DNA from: Mucilaginibacter sp. UBA5151 | Lineage (GTDB): Bacteria; Bacteroidota; Bacteroidia; Sphingobacteriales; Sphingobacteriaceae | DNA: 55,871 nt | Direction of reading: 5' to 3' | Assembly (NCBI GenBank): GCA_002413785.1 | Contig: DHXR01000051.1 | Span: forward strand, 1 to 55,871 | Shown: piece after piece, positions 25,327 through 33,961 of the stretch | Layout: every line of letters starts with the position of its first letter | Numbering within the stretch: position 1 is the first letter of the stretch | Notes under the pieces: model-generated | Database searches by the model: none | What the model was told of the DNA's origin: nothing | Seen by the model: the letters and a program-made list of their open reading frames with translations, nothing else | Position numbers and translations under genes: made by a program

Positions 25327-26352
25327 ATGAATACAAAAGAACTTATCAAAACAGTAAACACGCTGTTAGCCGGTGATAAAGGTTTGCTTGCAATGGACGA
25401 AAGTACCGCAACGTGCAACAGGCGGTTTGAAGAGGCAGGCATCCCGCAAACCATTGAATACCACAGGGCGTACCGCGAATTAATTGTGACGACACCCGGT
25501 TTGGGCAAATGCATCAGCGGCGCTATTTTGTACGATGAGACCATATACCAGGCTACTAAGGACGGTGTACTGTTTGTTGATATATTAAAGCAGGCAGGCA
25601 TAATACCCGGTATAAAGGTTGATGAAGGCACTACCAATCTGGCAGGCTTTCACGGTGAAAAAATTACGGTGGGCCTGGATGGTTTACAGCAGCGTTTGGC
25701 TAAATATTACGCTTTGGGTGCAAGGTTTGCAAAGTGGAGGGCGGTAATTTCCATCAGTACTGTCCATCCTTCAATGGGATGTATCGAGGCCAATATGCAT
25801 GCACTGGCACGTTACGCAGCGGTATGTCAGGAAGCAGGCATTGTGCCGGTTGTCGAACCCGAAGTGCTGATGGATGGTCCGCACAATCTTAAAAAATGCT
25901 TCGATGTTACGGAAAGGGTACAGCACGTGCTTTTTGACGAGTTATTTGCCCTGAATGTAAACCTGCAGGCTTTAATTTTAAAACCTAACATGGTATTACC
26001 CGGTCTGAGCAGTTCGAGACAGGCAGATATTGATACGGTTGCCGAGGCTACGGTAACCTGCCTGCTGCAAACGGTGCCTGCCGCAGTTCCTGGCATTGCT
26101 TTTTTATCCGGCGGGCAATCTCCCGAAATGGCAGCCGCGCATTTAAACGCCATGCATGTTAAGTATAAAGACAAATTACCATGGGCACTGACATTCTCCT
26201 TTGCCAGGGCCATTCAGCAGCCAGCCCTCGAACTATGGAAAGGTAAGGATGAAAATATAGAAGCAGCTCAAAAAATGCTTTATAAAAGAGCCTGTTTGGA
26301 TAACGCCGCAAGGCGCGGTGAGTACAGGGCTGAAATGGAAAAAGAATTTTGA
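25327..26352 (+). CDS. Class I fructose-bisphosphate aldolase
   Basis: A 341-residue cytoplasmic Schiff-base aldolase, slightly shorter than plant and animal enzymes as is usual for bacterial ones. It splits fructose-1,6-bisphosphate to glyceraldehyde-3-P and dihydroxyacetone-P. Active-site segments are clear: LLAMDEST (Asp24), FAKWRAV (Lys136), VPVVEPEVL (Glu177) and the Schiff-base Lys219 in ALILKPNMVLPG; LSGGQSPEMA binds phosphate. It stands alone, convergent with the GH3 gene, behind the 42-bp repeat array. It takes up the triose/hexose end of the pentose flux produced by the neighbouring arabinose genes, though it is a general glycolytic enzyme. Confidence 0.96.
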   Translation: MNTKELIKTVNTLLAGDKGLLAMDESTATCNRRFEEAGIPQTIEYHRAYRELIVTTPGLGKCISGAILYDETIYQATKDGVLFVDILKQAGIIPGIKVDEGTTNLAGFHGEKITVGLDGLQQRLAKYYALGARFAKWRAVISISTVHPSMGCIEANMHALARYAAVCQEAGIVPVVEPEVLMDGPHNLKKCFDVTERVQHVLFDELFALNVNLQALILKPNMVLPGLSSSRQADIDTVAEATVTCLLQTVPAAVPGIAFLSGGQSPEMAAAHLNAMHVKYKDKLPWALTFSFARAIQQPALELWKGKDENIEAAQKMLYKRACLDNAARRGEYRAEMEKEF

Positions 26353-26462
26353 TGTGCAGATGTGCGGATGTGCAGATTTCAGATGTGCAGATGTGCGGAT
26401 TTCAGATGTGCAAATGTTTGACATTCTCATATCTGCACATCTGAAATCTGCACATCCTCACA
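26353..26462. repeat. Inverted array of a CAGATGTG word between convergent genes
   Basis: Slipped copies of gatgtgcagatgtgcgg and tttcagatgtgca (26352-26418) are followed by their complements (tctgcacatctgaaatctgc, 26431-26450). The two arms can form a long hairpin that would act as a bidirectional terminator for the aldolase and GH3 genes. Confidence 0.6.
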
Positions 26463-28631
26463 TCAATCCACCACTTCAATAGCGCTGCTTTGCTCAATAT
26501 CCCTTGATGAGGTACCGGCAAGCAACTTGTATTTACCGGGTTCAACAATCCATTTGCTGGTTTTAACATCATAATAAGCAAGGTCTTTTACCGGGATGGT
26601 TAGGGTAACAGTTGCAGTTTCGCCAACGGCTATATCAATCTTTTTAAAAGCCTTTAGTTCTTTATCGGCGCGTTCAACAACTGAACCGATTTTGCTTACG
26701 TACAACTGAACGGTTTCTTTTCCGGCATATTTTCCGGTATTCTTTACTTTTAAAGTTGCAACAATATATTCCGAAGGTTTATAGCTTTTTTTATTGGTTT
26801 GAAAATCTGAATATTTATAACTGGTGTACGACAGGCCATATCCAAAGCAATAAAGTGGTTCTATTTTTTTAGTGTCGAACCAGCGGTAACCAACAAGGAT
26901 GCCTTCTTTATAGTCAACCTGTAAATTATCGCCCGGATAGGCGTTTAAAGCAAATGCCGGGGAATCTTTCAGGTCAGCCGGGAAAGTGAAAGGCAATTTA
27001 CCGGATGGGTTTATTTTGCCGGTCAAAACATCGGCAAGTGCATTACCATTTTCAGAGCCATTATACCATGACCATACTATGGTATGGTTGCTTTTTTTGA
27101 TCTGGCTGATATTGTATGGCGCTCCGCCCACAACCACTACAATGGTATTCGGATTAACAGCGGTAACAGCATCAACCAATGTTTGTTCGCCAAAAGGCAG
27201 GCTAAGGTCTTTGCGGTCGCGGCTTTCGCTTTCATAATCACGGTTGCCGCCAATAAACAGGATCGCCATATCGCAGCTTTTAGCAACGGCAACTGCCTGC
27301 TCAACCAGAGCCGGGTCTGCGCCTTTGGTTTCATCGTTTACAAATGAACCGGATGATTTGTAAGCCCCCGAATAACCCTGCGAAAATTTAATATTTACCG
27401 TTTTCCCCAACCTGTTTTGTAAACCTGCTAATGCGGTTACCTCATACCTTGCTTTAACACCGGCGCCAAATCCACCCAAATGAAAAGTGCGTGTAGCGTT
27501 ATCGCCAATTACCGCTATGCTTTTTATAGCCGAAGTATTTAAAGGCAGCAAATGCTGGTCGTTTTTTAGCAGTACAATTGATTCTGATGCGATATCATAA
27601 GCAGTTTTGCTGTGTGCAGGCGTATTGATAGCGCCTTTTGGCAGGTTGGCGCTCATGCCGGTATGGTACAGCACCCAAAGTATGCGGTGTACTTTCTCAT
27701 CAATCACTTTTATACTAACCTTACCCGCTTTTACTGAATCAAGCAGTTTGTCGGCAAAGTAATACGTTTTGTAAGGCGGGTTTGAGCCCATTTCAAGGTC
27801 GAGGCCATTATTTGCAGCGTTGACTGTACTGTGTGTTCCGCCCCAGTCGCTTATTACAGCGCCTTTAAAGTTCCATTCGTCTTTTAAAATCTTGTTCAGC
27901 AGATAATCATTTTCGGAACAATATACGCCCCGTAGTTTGTTGTAAGCCGACATGATAGTCCATGCATTGCCTTCGGTTATGCCTGCCTTAAAAGCAGGCA
28001 GGTATATTTCACGCAAAGCGCGTTCATCTACCTCCACATTAACACGCCCGCGTTCTACTTCCTGATTGTTTACCGCGAAATGCTTTACGCAAGCCGCCAC
28101 ATGCTGGCTTTGGATACCTTTTACAGATTGTACAGCCAAACGGGCATTCAAAAAAGGATCTTCCGAGTAATATTCATAAGTACGTCCGCAAAGCGGCATG
28201 CGGGCAATATTAAATGCAGGGGCGAGCATTACATTTTTACCGCGCGCACGTGCTTCTTCACCCATATCATGCCCGTAGCGATAGGCAAGTCCGGGGTTCC
28301 AGGTAGCTGCCAAAGCCGATCCGTTAGGGAAAAAAGTAGCGGAGTCGGTAGTCAGGTTTGCCGGGCCCCATCCTTCCTTAACATCCTCACGTACACCCAA
28401 AGGGCCGTCGTCCGTCATTATTGCGGGAATACCCAAACGCTTAACCCCCCCGGCAGAAAATATGCCGTTGGCATGCAGCAGGGATATTTTTTCTTCCAGC
28501 GTAAGTTTTTTGATGAGCGATGAGATTTTTGAATCAATGGATTGTTTTTTTTTAGATTGGGCATTCACAGCAGTAAATGTGGCGGCCATAAATACGCCGC
28601 ATAATAAATACCTTGAAAATTTAGTTTTCAT
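26463..28631 (-). CDS. Glycoside hydrolase family 3 enzyme (beta-glucosidase/beta-xylosidase type)
   Basis: A 722-residue exported enzyme: signal peptide (YLLCGVFMAATFTAVNAQ), GH3 N-terminal TIM barrel, GH3_C sandwich domain (LPLNTSAIKSIAVIGDNA onward) and a C-terminal fibronectin-III-like domain (GKETVQLYVSK). The nucleophile is Asp262 (GAVISDWGGTHS) and the substrate-binding KHF is at 183-185; RxxxHGG-like loops are replaced by MTDDGPLGVRED. It releases terminal sugars from beta-glycosides; specificity (glucose, xylose or arabinopyranose) cannot be fixed from sequence. It is the last gene of the minus-strand arabinoside cluster whose GH43 and GH51 genes are broken. Confidence 0.92.
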   Translation of the reverse strand: MKTKFSRYLLCGVFMAATFTAVNAQSKKKQSIDSKISSLIKKLTLEEKISLLHANGIFSAGGVKRLGIPAIMTDDGPLGVREDVKEGWGPANLTTDSATFFPNGSALAATWNPGLAYRYGHDMGEEARARGKNVMLAPAFNIARMPLCGRTYEYYSEDPFLNARLAVQSVKGIQSQHVAACVKHFAVNNQEVERGRVNVEVDERALREIYLPAFKAGITEGNAWTIMSAYNKLRGVYCSENDYLLNKILKDEWNFKGAVISDWGGTHSTVNAANNGLDLEMGSNPPYKTYYFADKLLDSVKAGKVSIKVIDEKVHRILWVLYHTGMSANLPKGAINTPAHSKTAYDIASESIVLLKNDQHLLPLNTSAIKSIAVIGDNATRTFHLGGFGAGVKARYEVTALAGLQNRLGKTVNIKFSQGYSGAYKSSGSFVNDETKGADPALVEQAVAVAKSCDMAILFIGGNRDYESESRDRKDLSLPFGEQTLVDAVTAVNPNTIVVVVGGAPYNISQIKKSNHTIVWSWYNGSENGNALADVLTGKINPSGKLPFTFPADLKDSPAFALNAYPGDNLQVDYKEGILVGYRWFDTKKIEPLYCFGYGLSYTSYKYSDFQTNKKSYKPSEYIVATLKVKNTGKYAGKETVQLYVSKIGSVVERADKELKAFKKIDIAVGETATVTLTIPVKDLAYYDVKTSKWIVEPGKYKLLAGTSSRDIEQSSAIEVVD

Positions 28632-28664
28632 GATGATGTTGAGTAATGGATTTGGTGGTTTAAC

Positions 28665-28711
28665 AACCCGATAGTCAGCTTTATCGGGTTGTGTATTTCG
28701 GACACAAAGTA
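28665..28711 (-). promoter_or_regulatory. Leader hairpin and possible -7 box of the GH3 gene
   Basis: On the minus strand TTACTTTG (complement of 28704-28711) is one base from TAnnTTTG. Downstream in the leader a hairpin pairs aacccgata with tatcgggtt (28665-28673 and 28682-28690), 34 bp before the GH3 start. The hairpin could protect the mRNA or be a residual terminator of the broken upstream genes. Confidence 0.3.
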
Positions 28712-28780
28712 AAGCTAAAATTCCGTTTTGAAGAATTATTATGTTAATTTTTAAAAAATATTGCAGGAATAGTATCGTCT

Positions 28781-28942
28781 TTAATAGTAAGCAGGAGAAG
28801 TTATTTGCTTTTTCGGAGTTTTCAAAATAACCTCAGGCCATCCTTCGTGCCATTCCAGTTTCTCTATCCTTAGTTTGGAAATTCCATTGTCACCGGCATC
28901 GTAACCGTGGAAGATCAAATAATCAGTCCCGTTAAAGGCTAT
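28781..28942 (-). pseudogene. C-terminal stub of a GH43 arabinanase-type gene
   Basis: The minus strand reads IAFNGTDYLIFHGYDAGDNG, then KLRIEKLEWHEGWPEV and ends at a TAA at 28783. The FHGYDAxDNGxxKLRI block and following xLxWxxxGWP are characteristic of the C-terminal end of GH43 arabinan endo-1,5-alpha-L-arabinosidases. Everything before it, including the catalytic five-bladed propeller, is missing. The frame begins within the stop codon of the GH51 remnant, marking a deletion joint. It would have cut alpha-1,5-arabinan. Confidence 0.65.
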
Positions 28943-29675
28943 TTATCCATTTTTACACGTATCACATTAAACGAATAAGGTTTAAGGGTCAATTTTATAT
29001 GGTTATCCTTAACTGTTACCGCACTCTTTACGGGACTAACCGCCAAAGGTGCATCCAATGAATTAACGCTATTCAGATCATCGCTTTGTAGTGTAGTTAA
29101 CTCGCCGTTAGCAGCTGCATTTACACCATTTACCGAAAAATCCGCTTTTTGTTCATCTTTTCCTGTATTAACAATTTTAATGATCAGCTCATTTGTATTT
29201 TTATCTAAAGCCGCCGTTGCAAAACAACCATCCTGTCCGGTTACGGCTTCTTTATTTAGTGTAACTGGTACTACATCTGTTCCCTTATTTAGAGAAAACA
29301 GCTGCTGCACATAATAATCAGGCGTACCATACGAACGCAGGTTATTAAACCAGATCCAGGTCGGGGGGCCATTGCCAGCCTTCAACGTGGGCAAATAAGG
29401 GGGCATACGACGCCATATTTACCACATCGGCGTTACGTTCCAAACCGGTCATAAAAGCGGCTTCGGACATGGCGCATTGCCAGTTATTTCTATTCTGTGG
29501 ACTAACGGTAGCTACACTTTGCGCTGCATATTCACCAGCGAAAATTTTAGGGCCCTTGCGGTCGTAATTATCATAGCGCTTTACATTCTGTAAAAACCAG
29601 TCGGGCGAGCGGTAATAGTGTTCATCAAGTATATCTGCATGAAGGCCCCTGAGGATTATCAGCTATATCAATGTT
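28939..29675 (-). pseudogene. C-terminal part of a GH51 alpha-L-arabinofuranosidase gene, frameshifted
   Basis: The minus strand encodes ADILDEHYYRSPDWFLQNV, IFAGEYAA, and MSEAAFMTGLERNADVVNMA, the second half of a GH51 barrel including the GEYA nucleophile glutamate. Near 29355 an extra G (ctgGatctgg) shifts the frame; after it WFNNLRSYGTPDYYVQQLF and the C-terminal alpha-L-AF sandwich continue to a TAG at 28939. The N-terminal half with the acid/base residue is gone, and the 5' end abuts a truncated sigma factor. Even if the single-base shift were a sequencing error the gene would be inactive. It would have released L-arabinose from arabinan or arabinoxylan. Confidence 0.8.
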
Positions 29676-29681
29676 TTTAAC

Positions 29682-29957
29682 CTACGGCCTTGAAATGTAA
29701 GACAGCGATTTGTTTTTTACAGCTGTATAACAATAATAAGTAAAGTTATTGATCATTGTCAGCGTGGCCCGCTGCATCCAGAGGTTTAAAAATACGTCAT
29801 CGGTAATCTCCTCTGCAGCTTCATCAGATTTCACCAGTGACCTGGCCAGGCTAAATAACTTATTATAGTATAACAAATACAGCCTTTTGAAGGATGCCCG
29901 GCTGCTATTTGAGGCAATCTCACTTAATAAATCTTTCACTTCGGATTCCATCATCAT
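29682..29957 (-). pseudogene. Truncated ECF-type RNA polymerase sigma factor
   Basis: About 91 codons of a sigma-70 family protein: region 2 is present (FKRLYLLYYNKLFSLARSLV, then EITDDVFLNLWMQR), but the frame stops at KNKSLSYISRP, before region 4, which binds the -35 box. Intact relatives have about 190 residues. The truncation point abuts the GH51 remnant, so one deletion probably removed the 3' half of this gene, any anti-sigma/SusCD genes behind it and the 5' half of GH51. Of the possible starts an ATG of the triplet ending at 29957 is likely. It should not direct transcription. Confidence 0.75.
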
Positions 29958-30006
29958 CAATCTTTACAAAATAAAATCAACGGATATAAATTCAGTTATC
30001 AGTTTT

Positions 30007-31188
30007 TCAGCGTTTTATATTTAAAAACTTATAGGTTGTTGAGGTATGGTATGTTTCCCCGGGTCTTAAAACAGTTGAGGGAAACGAAGCCTCATTTGGC
30101 GAATCGGGAAAATGCTGTGTTTCGAGGCAAAATGCCGAGCGGTAGCCGTATGCAGCTTTACCCTTGCCATCATGATCTTTACCGGTTAAAAAATTACCGC
30201 TATAAAATTGCAGGCCTGGTTCGGTAGTATAAACCTCCATGGTAATGCCCGTTTTTTTACTAAAAACAGTGGCTGCAGGCTTACTTCCGTTATTTTTATT
30301 CAGCACAAAGTTATGATCGTAGCCTTTCCCGTTTTTAAGCTGGTCATTTTGCTGATTAATATCGGCGCCGATTGCTTTGGCGGCGGAAAAATCAAAAGGG
30401 GTGCCTTTAACCGGCTGTAACTTTCCTGTCGGGATCAGGGTAGTATCAATGGGGGTAAAGTACGTTGCATCAATCTGTAATGAATGGTCGGTAATGGTTG
30501 AATCACCCGCACCGTTTAAGTTAAAATAGGCATGATTGGTAAGGTTTACTATGGTTGCCTTATCAGTGGTAGCCGTATAATCTATTTTAATGGCATTATC
30601 ATCTGTTAAGGTATAAGTAACTTTAACTGCAAGATTACCAGGGTAACCACCTTCCTGATCTTTTGAAAGATAGGAAAGCTCCAGGCTTTGCGGCGATAAT
30701 TGTTTAGCATCCCAAACTTTGGAGTAAAAACCGTTAAAACCGCCATGTAATGTATTTACGCCGTCATTTACATCAAGCTGATATGCCTTTCCGTCAAGCG
30801 AAAATTTACCTTTGGCTATGCGGTTGCCATAACGGCCTATTAAAGCCCCGAAAAAAGGTTCTTTTGGTTTTTGATAGGTTTTTACATCATCGTAGCCTAA
30901 TACCACGTCAACCAGTTTCCCATTTTTATCAGGCGCTAACATACTTACAATCCTTCCGCCGTAATTAGTAATAGCCACCTGGAAATTATTACTGTTCTTT
31001 AATATGAAAAGACCAGTTTGTTTCCCTTGTATATTTTCTTTAAAATTTTGCGCATCAGGCAATTTTGCCGGTTGTACAGTTGTGGAATCAGAAGCAGCCA
31101 CGTTTTTTTGAGTTGGAGACTGACAACCAAGACAAAACAGCGCTCCCCAGGCAGACGCAAAAAATAAGCTTGTAGAAATTGTTCTCAT
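30007..31188 (-). CDS. Aldose 1-epimerase (mutarotase), lipoprotein
   Basis: A 393-residue galactose-mutarotase family enzyme that interconverts alpha and beta anomers of aldoses such as L-arabinose. A lipobox (LFCLGC, Cys22) predicts anchoring at the periplasmic face of a membrane, common for Bacteroidota homologues. Fold signatures are YGGRIVSMLAPDKNGK, GRYGNRIAKGKF, VNTLHGGFNGFYSKVWD, the catalytic-His segment NLTNHAYFNL, DATYFTPID and the Glu-containing tail CLETQHFPDSPN. It is divergent from the AraR regulator and heads the minus-strand side of the arabinoside locus, so shared AraR control is plausible. It feeds the correct anomer to arabinose isomerase or the transporter. Confidence 0.93.
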   Translation of the reverse strand: MRTISTSLFFASAWGALFCLGCQSPTQKNVAASDSTTVQPAKLPDAQNFKENIQGKQTGLFILKNSNNFQVAITNYGGRIVSMLAPDKNGKLVDVVLGYDDVKTYQKPKEPFFGALIGRYGNRIAKGKFSLDGKAYQLDVNDGVNTLHGGFNGFYSKVWDAKQLSPQSLELSYLSKDQEGGYPGNLAVKVTYTLTDDNAIKIDYTATTDKATIVNLTNHAYFNLNGAGDSTITDHSLQIDATYFTPIDTTLIPTGKLQPVKGTPFDFSAAKAIGADINQQNDQLKNGKGYDHNFVLNKNNGSKPAATVFSKKTGITMEVYTTEPGLQFYSGNFLTGKDHDGKGKAAYGYRSAFCLETQHFPDSPNEASFPSTVLRPGETYHTSTTYKFLNIKR

Positions 31189-31340
31189 ATATATTATAAA
31201 AATCAGGTTTCAATAAGTCAACGCGACCGTCAATTACACGGTCAGGCATCCTTAAAAAATTAATAATTTGGTTATTTGGTTTATATATCGTCCAGGCTCT
31301 GCCAGGGCTAATTAAAAACTAAGGTAGAATATTTTTTTTA

Positions 31341-31360
31341 ATTGTGAAAAAAACACTTAA
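31341..31360. promoter_or_regulatory. Candidate AraR operator between epimerase and araR
   Basis: attgtgaaaaaaacactt is, when reversed, similar to the palindrome in front of araB (shared AAGTGTT, T-run, CAC and AATT blocks with a 2-nt spacing difference). It lies midway between the divergent epimerase and regulator genes, where an autoregulatory site would be expected. Evidence is from two sites only. Confidence 0.3.
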
Positions 31361-31396
31361 ATAAATTTATTAAAAAAAATCAGGCAATAAAAAAAT

Positions 31397-31404
31397 TATA
31401 TTTG
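31397..31404 (+). promoter_or_regulatory. Putative -7 promoter element of araR
   Basis: TATATTTG fits the Bacteroidota -7 consensus TAnnTTTG and lies 32 bp before the araR start codon, giving a short leader. The -33 region is an A-rich tract without a clear TTTG. Confidence 0.4.
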
Positions 31405-31435
31405 CCGACCATTTATATACCATAATCTTTTAGGA

Positions 31436-32143
31436 ATGCAAAAATATTCAAAACAAACCCGCGTGTTATTAGCGGTTGACTGTATAATTTTTGGTTTTGA
31501 CGGTGAGTCCCTAAAGATCCTATTGATAAAAAGAGGCTTTCAACCCGAAAAAGGCAACTGGAGCCTGATGGGAGGCTTTGTGCGGCCGAGTGAAAGTATC
31601 GACCAGGCTGCAAACCGCATATTAAAGCAACTAACTGGTTTAGACGGGGTTTATCTTGAACAATTGCATACTTTTGGCGATACCAGCCGTGATCCTATTG
31701 AAAGGACTGCTTCTGTGGCTTACTTTGCCCTGATAGACATAAATAAATATGAAACACAGTTAAGTAATGACTACCATGCCGAATGGTTCCCTTTAAAACG
31801 TATTCCAAAGCTGGTTTTTGATCATCAGGAAATGGTAGAGGCTGCTAAAAGACGTATCCGTTATAAGGCAGCCCTGCATCCGATTTTATTTGAACTGTTA
31901 CCGACCAAATTTACTATACCGCAACTGCAAACACTTTACGAGAGTGTTTTTAATACTACTATTGACAAAAGGAATTTCAGTAAAAGAGTTTTGGCGACTG
32001 GTTTATTAATAAAATTAACAGAAAAAGATAAAGCCGGTTCGAAACGCGGGGCATATTACTATCAACTTAACATGCAGAACTATTATGCTAAATTTCAGGC
32101 ATTTCTGAATTTTATCCCAAATCCGGACACGCTCCATCTTTAG
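31436..32143 (+). CDS. araR: AraR-type transcriptional regulator (Nudix-fold sensor + winged helix)
   Basis: A 235-residue regulator of the NrtR-like family. The N-terminal Nudix fold (residues 8-145) starts TRVLLAVDCIIFGFDGESLKIL and has the GGFVRPSES loop, but the catalytic Nudix box REUxEE is replaced by NRILKQLTG, so it should bind an effector without hydrolysing it. The C-terminal ~75 residues are a winged helix (FTIPQLQTLYESVFNTTID then KRNFSKRVLATGLL). Bacteroidota AraR of this type represses arabinose genes and is released by L-arabinose. Position directly before araB-araD-GH27-araA supports that role. Homologues also occur at xylose loci, so the sugar is inferred from context. Confidence 0.88.
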   Translation: MQKYSKQTRVLLAVDCIIFGFDGESLKILLIKRGFQPEKGNWSLMGGFVRPSESIDQAANRILKQLTGLDGVYLEQLHTFGDTSRDPIERTASVAYFALIDINKYETQLSNDYHAEWFPLKRIPKLVFDHQEMVEAAKRRIRYKAALHPILFELLPTKFTIPQLQTLYESVFNTTIDKRNFSKRVLATGLLIKLTEKDKAGSKRGAYYYQLNMQNYYAKFQAFLNFIPNPDTLHL

Positions 32144-32210
32144 TGTTTTTAAATAGTTTCTGAAAACTTTTAAATGTTTTTTACATATAATTTGCTTTTT
32201 AGAAAAAATA

Positions 32211-32228
32211 AGTGTTGTTTTAACACGA
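32211..32228. promoter_or_regulatory. Candidate AraR operator upstream of araB
   Basis: gtgttgttttaacac (32212-32226) is a palindrome with 5-bp arms 18 bp before the araB start codon, overlapping where a ribosome or a proximal promoter would sit. It resembles the site at 31341-31360. A TTTG at 32191-32194 could be a -33 box. Confidence 0.35.
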
Positions 32229-32243
32229 ATTATAAAACCTGAT

Positions 32244-33941
32244 ATGAGTAAGGACCAATTTGTGATTGGAGTGGACTACGGTTCCGACTCCGTTCGCTCT
32301 GTATTAATCAACGCGCTTAATGGCGAAGAAATAGCTTCATCGGTATTTAATTATCCCAGATGGCAGGATGGCTTATTTTGTAACGCCGCCGAAAACCAGT
32401 TCAGGCAGCACCCGCTTGATTATATAGAAGGATTGGAAGCAACTATTAAAGACTGCCTGGAAAAAGCCGGGGGTGAAAGCATTGCCAGGGCGGTTAGAGG
32501 ACTATCGGTAGATACAACAGGGTCAACACCAGTGGCGGTTGATAAAAATGGCGTCCCGCTGGCATTAACACCTGGCTTTGAGAAAAATCCTAATGCTATG
32601 TTTATCCTGTGGAAAGACCATACTTCGATACCGGAAGCAGCACAGATAAATGAACATGCCACTAAGTTTGACATTAATTACCTTAAATATGTAGGCGGTA
32701 TCTATTCCTCCGAATGGTTTTGGGCCAAATTGTTACATATATTAAGAGCCGATGAGCAGGTACGCAAAGCATGCTACTCGTGGGTGGAACATTGCGACTG
32801 GATACCGTTCCTGTTAACCGGAGGCAAAGGGGCTGAAAATATAATGCGGGGCCGGTGTTCAGCAGGGCACAAAGCACTCTGGGCCGAAGAATTCGGCGGT
32901 TTGCCGCCTGATGAATTTTTCTCGTCGCTTGATCCATTGCTGAAAGGGTTTACTTCCCGATTATTTACCGATACCTATACTTCCGACCAAAAAGCGGGCT
33001 ATTTAAGCAAAGAATGGGCAGAGCGGCTTGGGTTATCAACCGATGTAGCCGTTGGCGTTGGCGCATTTGACGCGCACATGGGCGCAGTAGGCGGACAAAT
33101 TGAGCCTTATCACCTGAGCAAAGTTATGGGAACATCGACCTGCGATATTTTAGTGGCGCCAACTGCCGAAATGCAGGGGAAACTGGTTAAAGGTATCTGC
33201 GGACAGGTAAACGGTTCGGTTATACCGGGCATGATGGGCCTTGAAGCCGGCCAGTCGGCATTTGGCGATACTTATGCATGGTTTAAAAATGTGCTTTCGT
33301 GGCCATTAAACAATTTGCTTAAAGATTCGGCAATTATTGATGCAAAAACCGCCGAAGCTTTAAGAAACGAAATAAGTGAACGCATTATTCCTGAATTAAG
33401 CAGACAGGCCCAATTGCTGCCAATAGAAGCTAATAACGAACTGGCGATCGACTGGTTTAACGGCCGCCGCACGCCTGACGCGGACCAGACGCTGAAAGGC
33501 GCAATTACCGGTTTAAGCCTGGGCAGCGACGCTCCGAAAATATTCCGTTCGCTGGCCGAGGCTACTTGTTTTGGCGCAAAAAGTATTGTTGACCGCTTTA
33601 TACAGGAAGGCATACCTGTTAAAGGGATAATAGGTATTGGCGGGGTAGCCAAAAAATCGCCGTTTGTGATGCAAATGATGGCCGATATTTTGGGAATGCC
33701 TATCCGTATTCATCAATTTAAGCATACCTGCGCTTTAGGCGCGGCCATGTTTGCGGCGGTTGTTGCAGATATTTATCCAACTGTAGAAGATGCCATGGCC
33801 GCTATGGGCCGGGGCTTTGATGTTGAATATTATCCTGATAAACAATATAAGGAGGTTTATGCAAAACGTTACCAGCAATATAACAGCCTCGGCAAATTTG
33901 TGGCATGGCAAATCGGGCTTCAATCAAATACTAACTTATAA
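32244..33941 (+). CDS. araB: L-ribulokinase
   Basis: A 565-residue FGGY-family sugar kinase, the length typical of AraB. It phosphorylates L-ribulose with ATP to L-ribulose-5-phosphate in the cytoplasm. The N-terminal phosphate-1 loop is GVDYGSDSVRSVLINA (residues 9-24) and VDTTGSTPVAVD follows. The catalytic base lies in GVGAFDAHMGAVGG and the C-terminal ATP-site glycines in GIGGVAKKSPFVMQMMADIL. It is the first gene of a tight plus-strand operon: araD starts 20 bp after its stop. A palindrome resembling the one in front of araR lies just upstream. Confidence 0.96.
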   Translation: MSKDQFVIGVDYGSDSVRSVLINALNGEEIASSVFNYPRWQDGLFCNAAENQFRQHPLDYIEGLEATIKDCLEKAGGESIARAVRGLSVDTTGSTPVAVDKNGVPLALTPGFEKNPNAMFILWKDHTSIPEAAQINEHATKFDINYLKYVGGIYSSEWFWAKLLHILRADEQVRKACYSWVEHCDWIPFLLTGGKGAENIMRGRCSAGHKALWAEEFGGLPPDEFFSSLDPLLKGFTSRLFTDTYTSDQKAGYLSKEWAERLGLSTDVAVGVGAFDAHMGAVGGQIEPYHLSKVMGTSTCDILVAPTAEMQGKLVKGICGQVNGSVIPGMMGLEAGQSAFGDTYAWFKNVLSWPLNNLLKDSAIIDAKTAEALRNEISERIIPELSRQAQLLPIEANNELAIDWFNGRRTPDADQTLKGAITGLSLGSDAPKIFRSLAEATCFGAKSIVDRFIQEGIPVKGIIGIGGVAKKSPFVMQMMADILGMPIRIHQFKHTCALGAAMFAAVVADIYPTVEDAMAAMGRGFDVEYYPDKQYKEVYAKRYQQYNSLGKFVAWQIGLQSNTNL

Positions 33942-33961
33942 CAAACCAATCCAATTTTATT

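Noticed and set aside
26233..26430. Minus-strand frame reading HICTS/AHLKSAHP repeats
   Set aside because: It is a translation of the CAGATGTG word array behind the aldolase gene.
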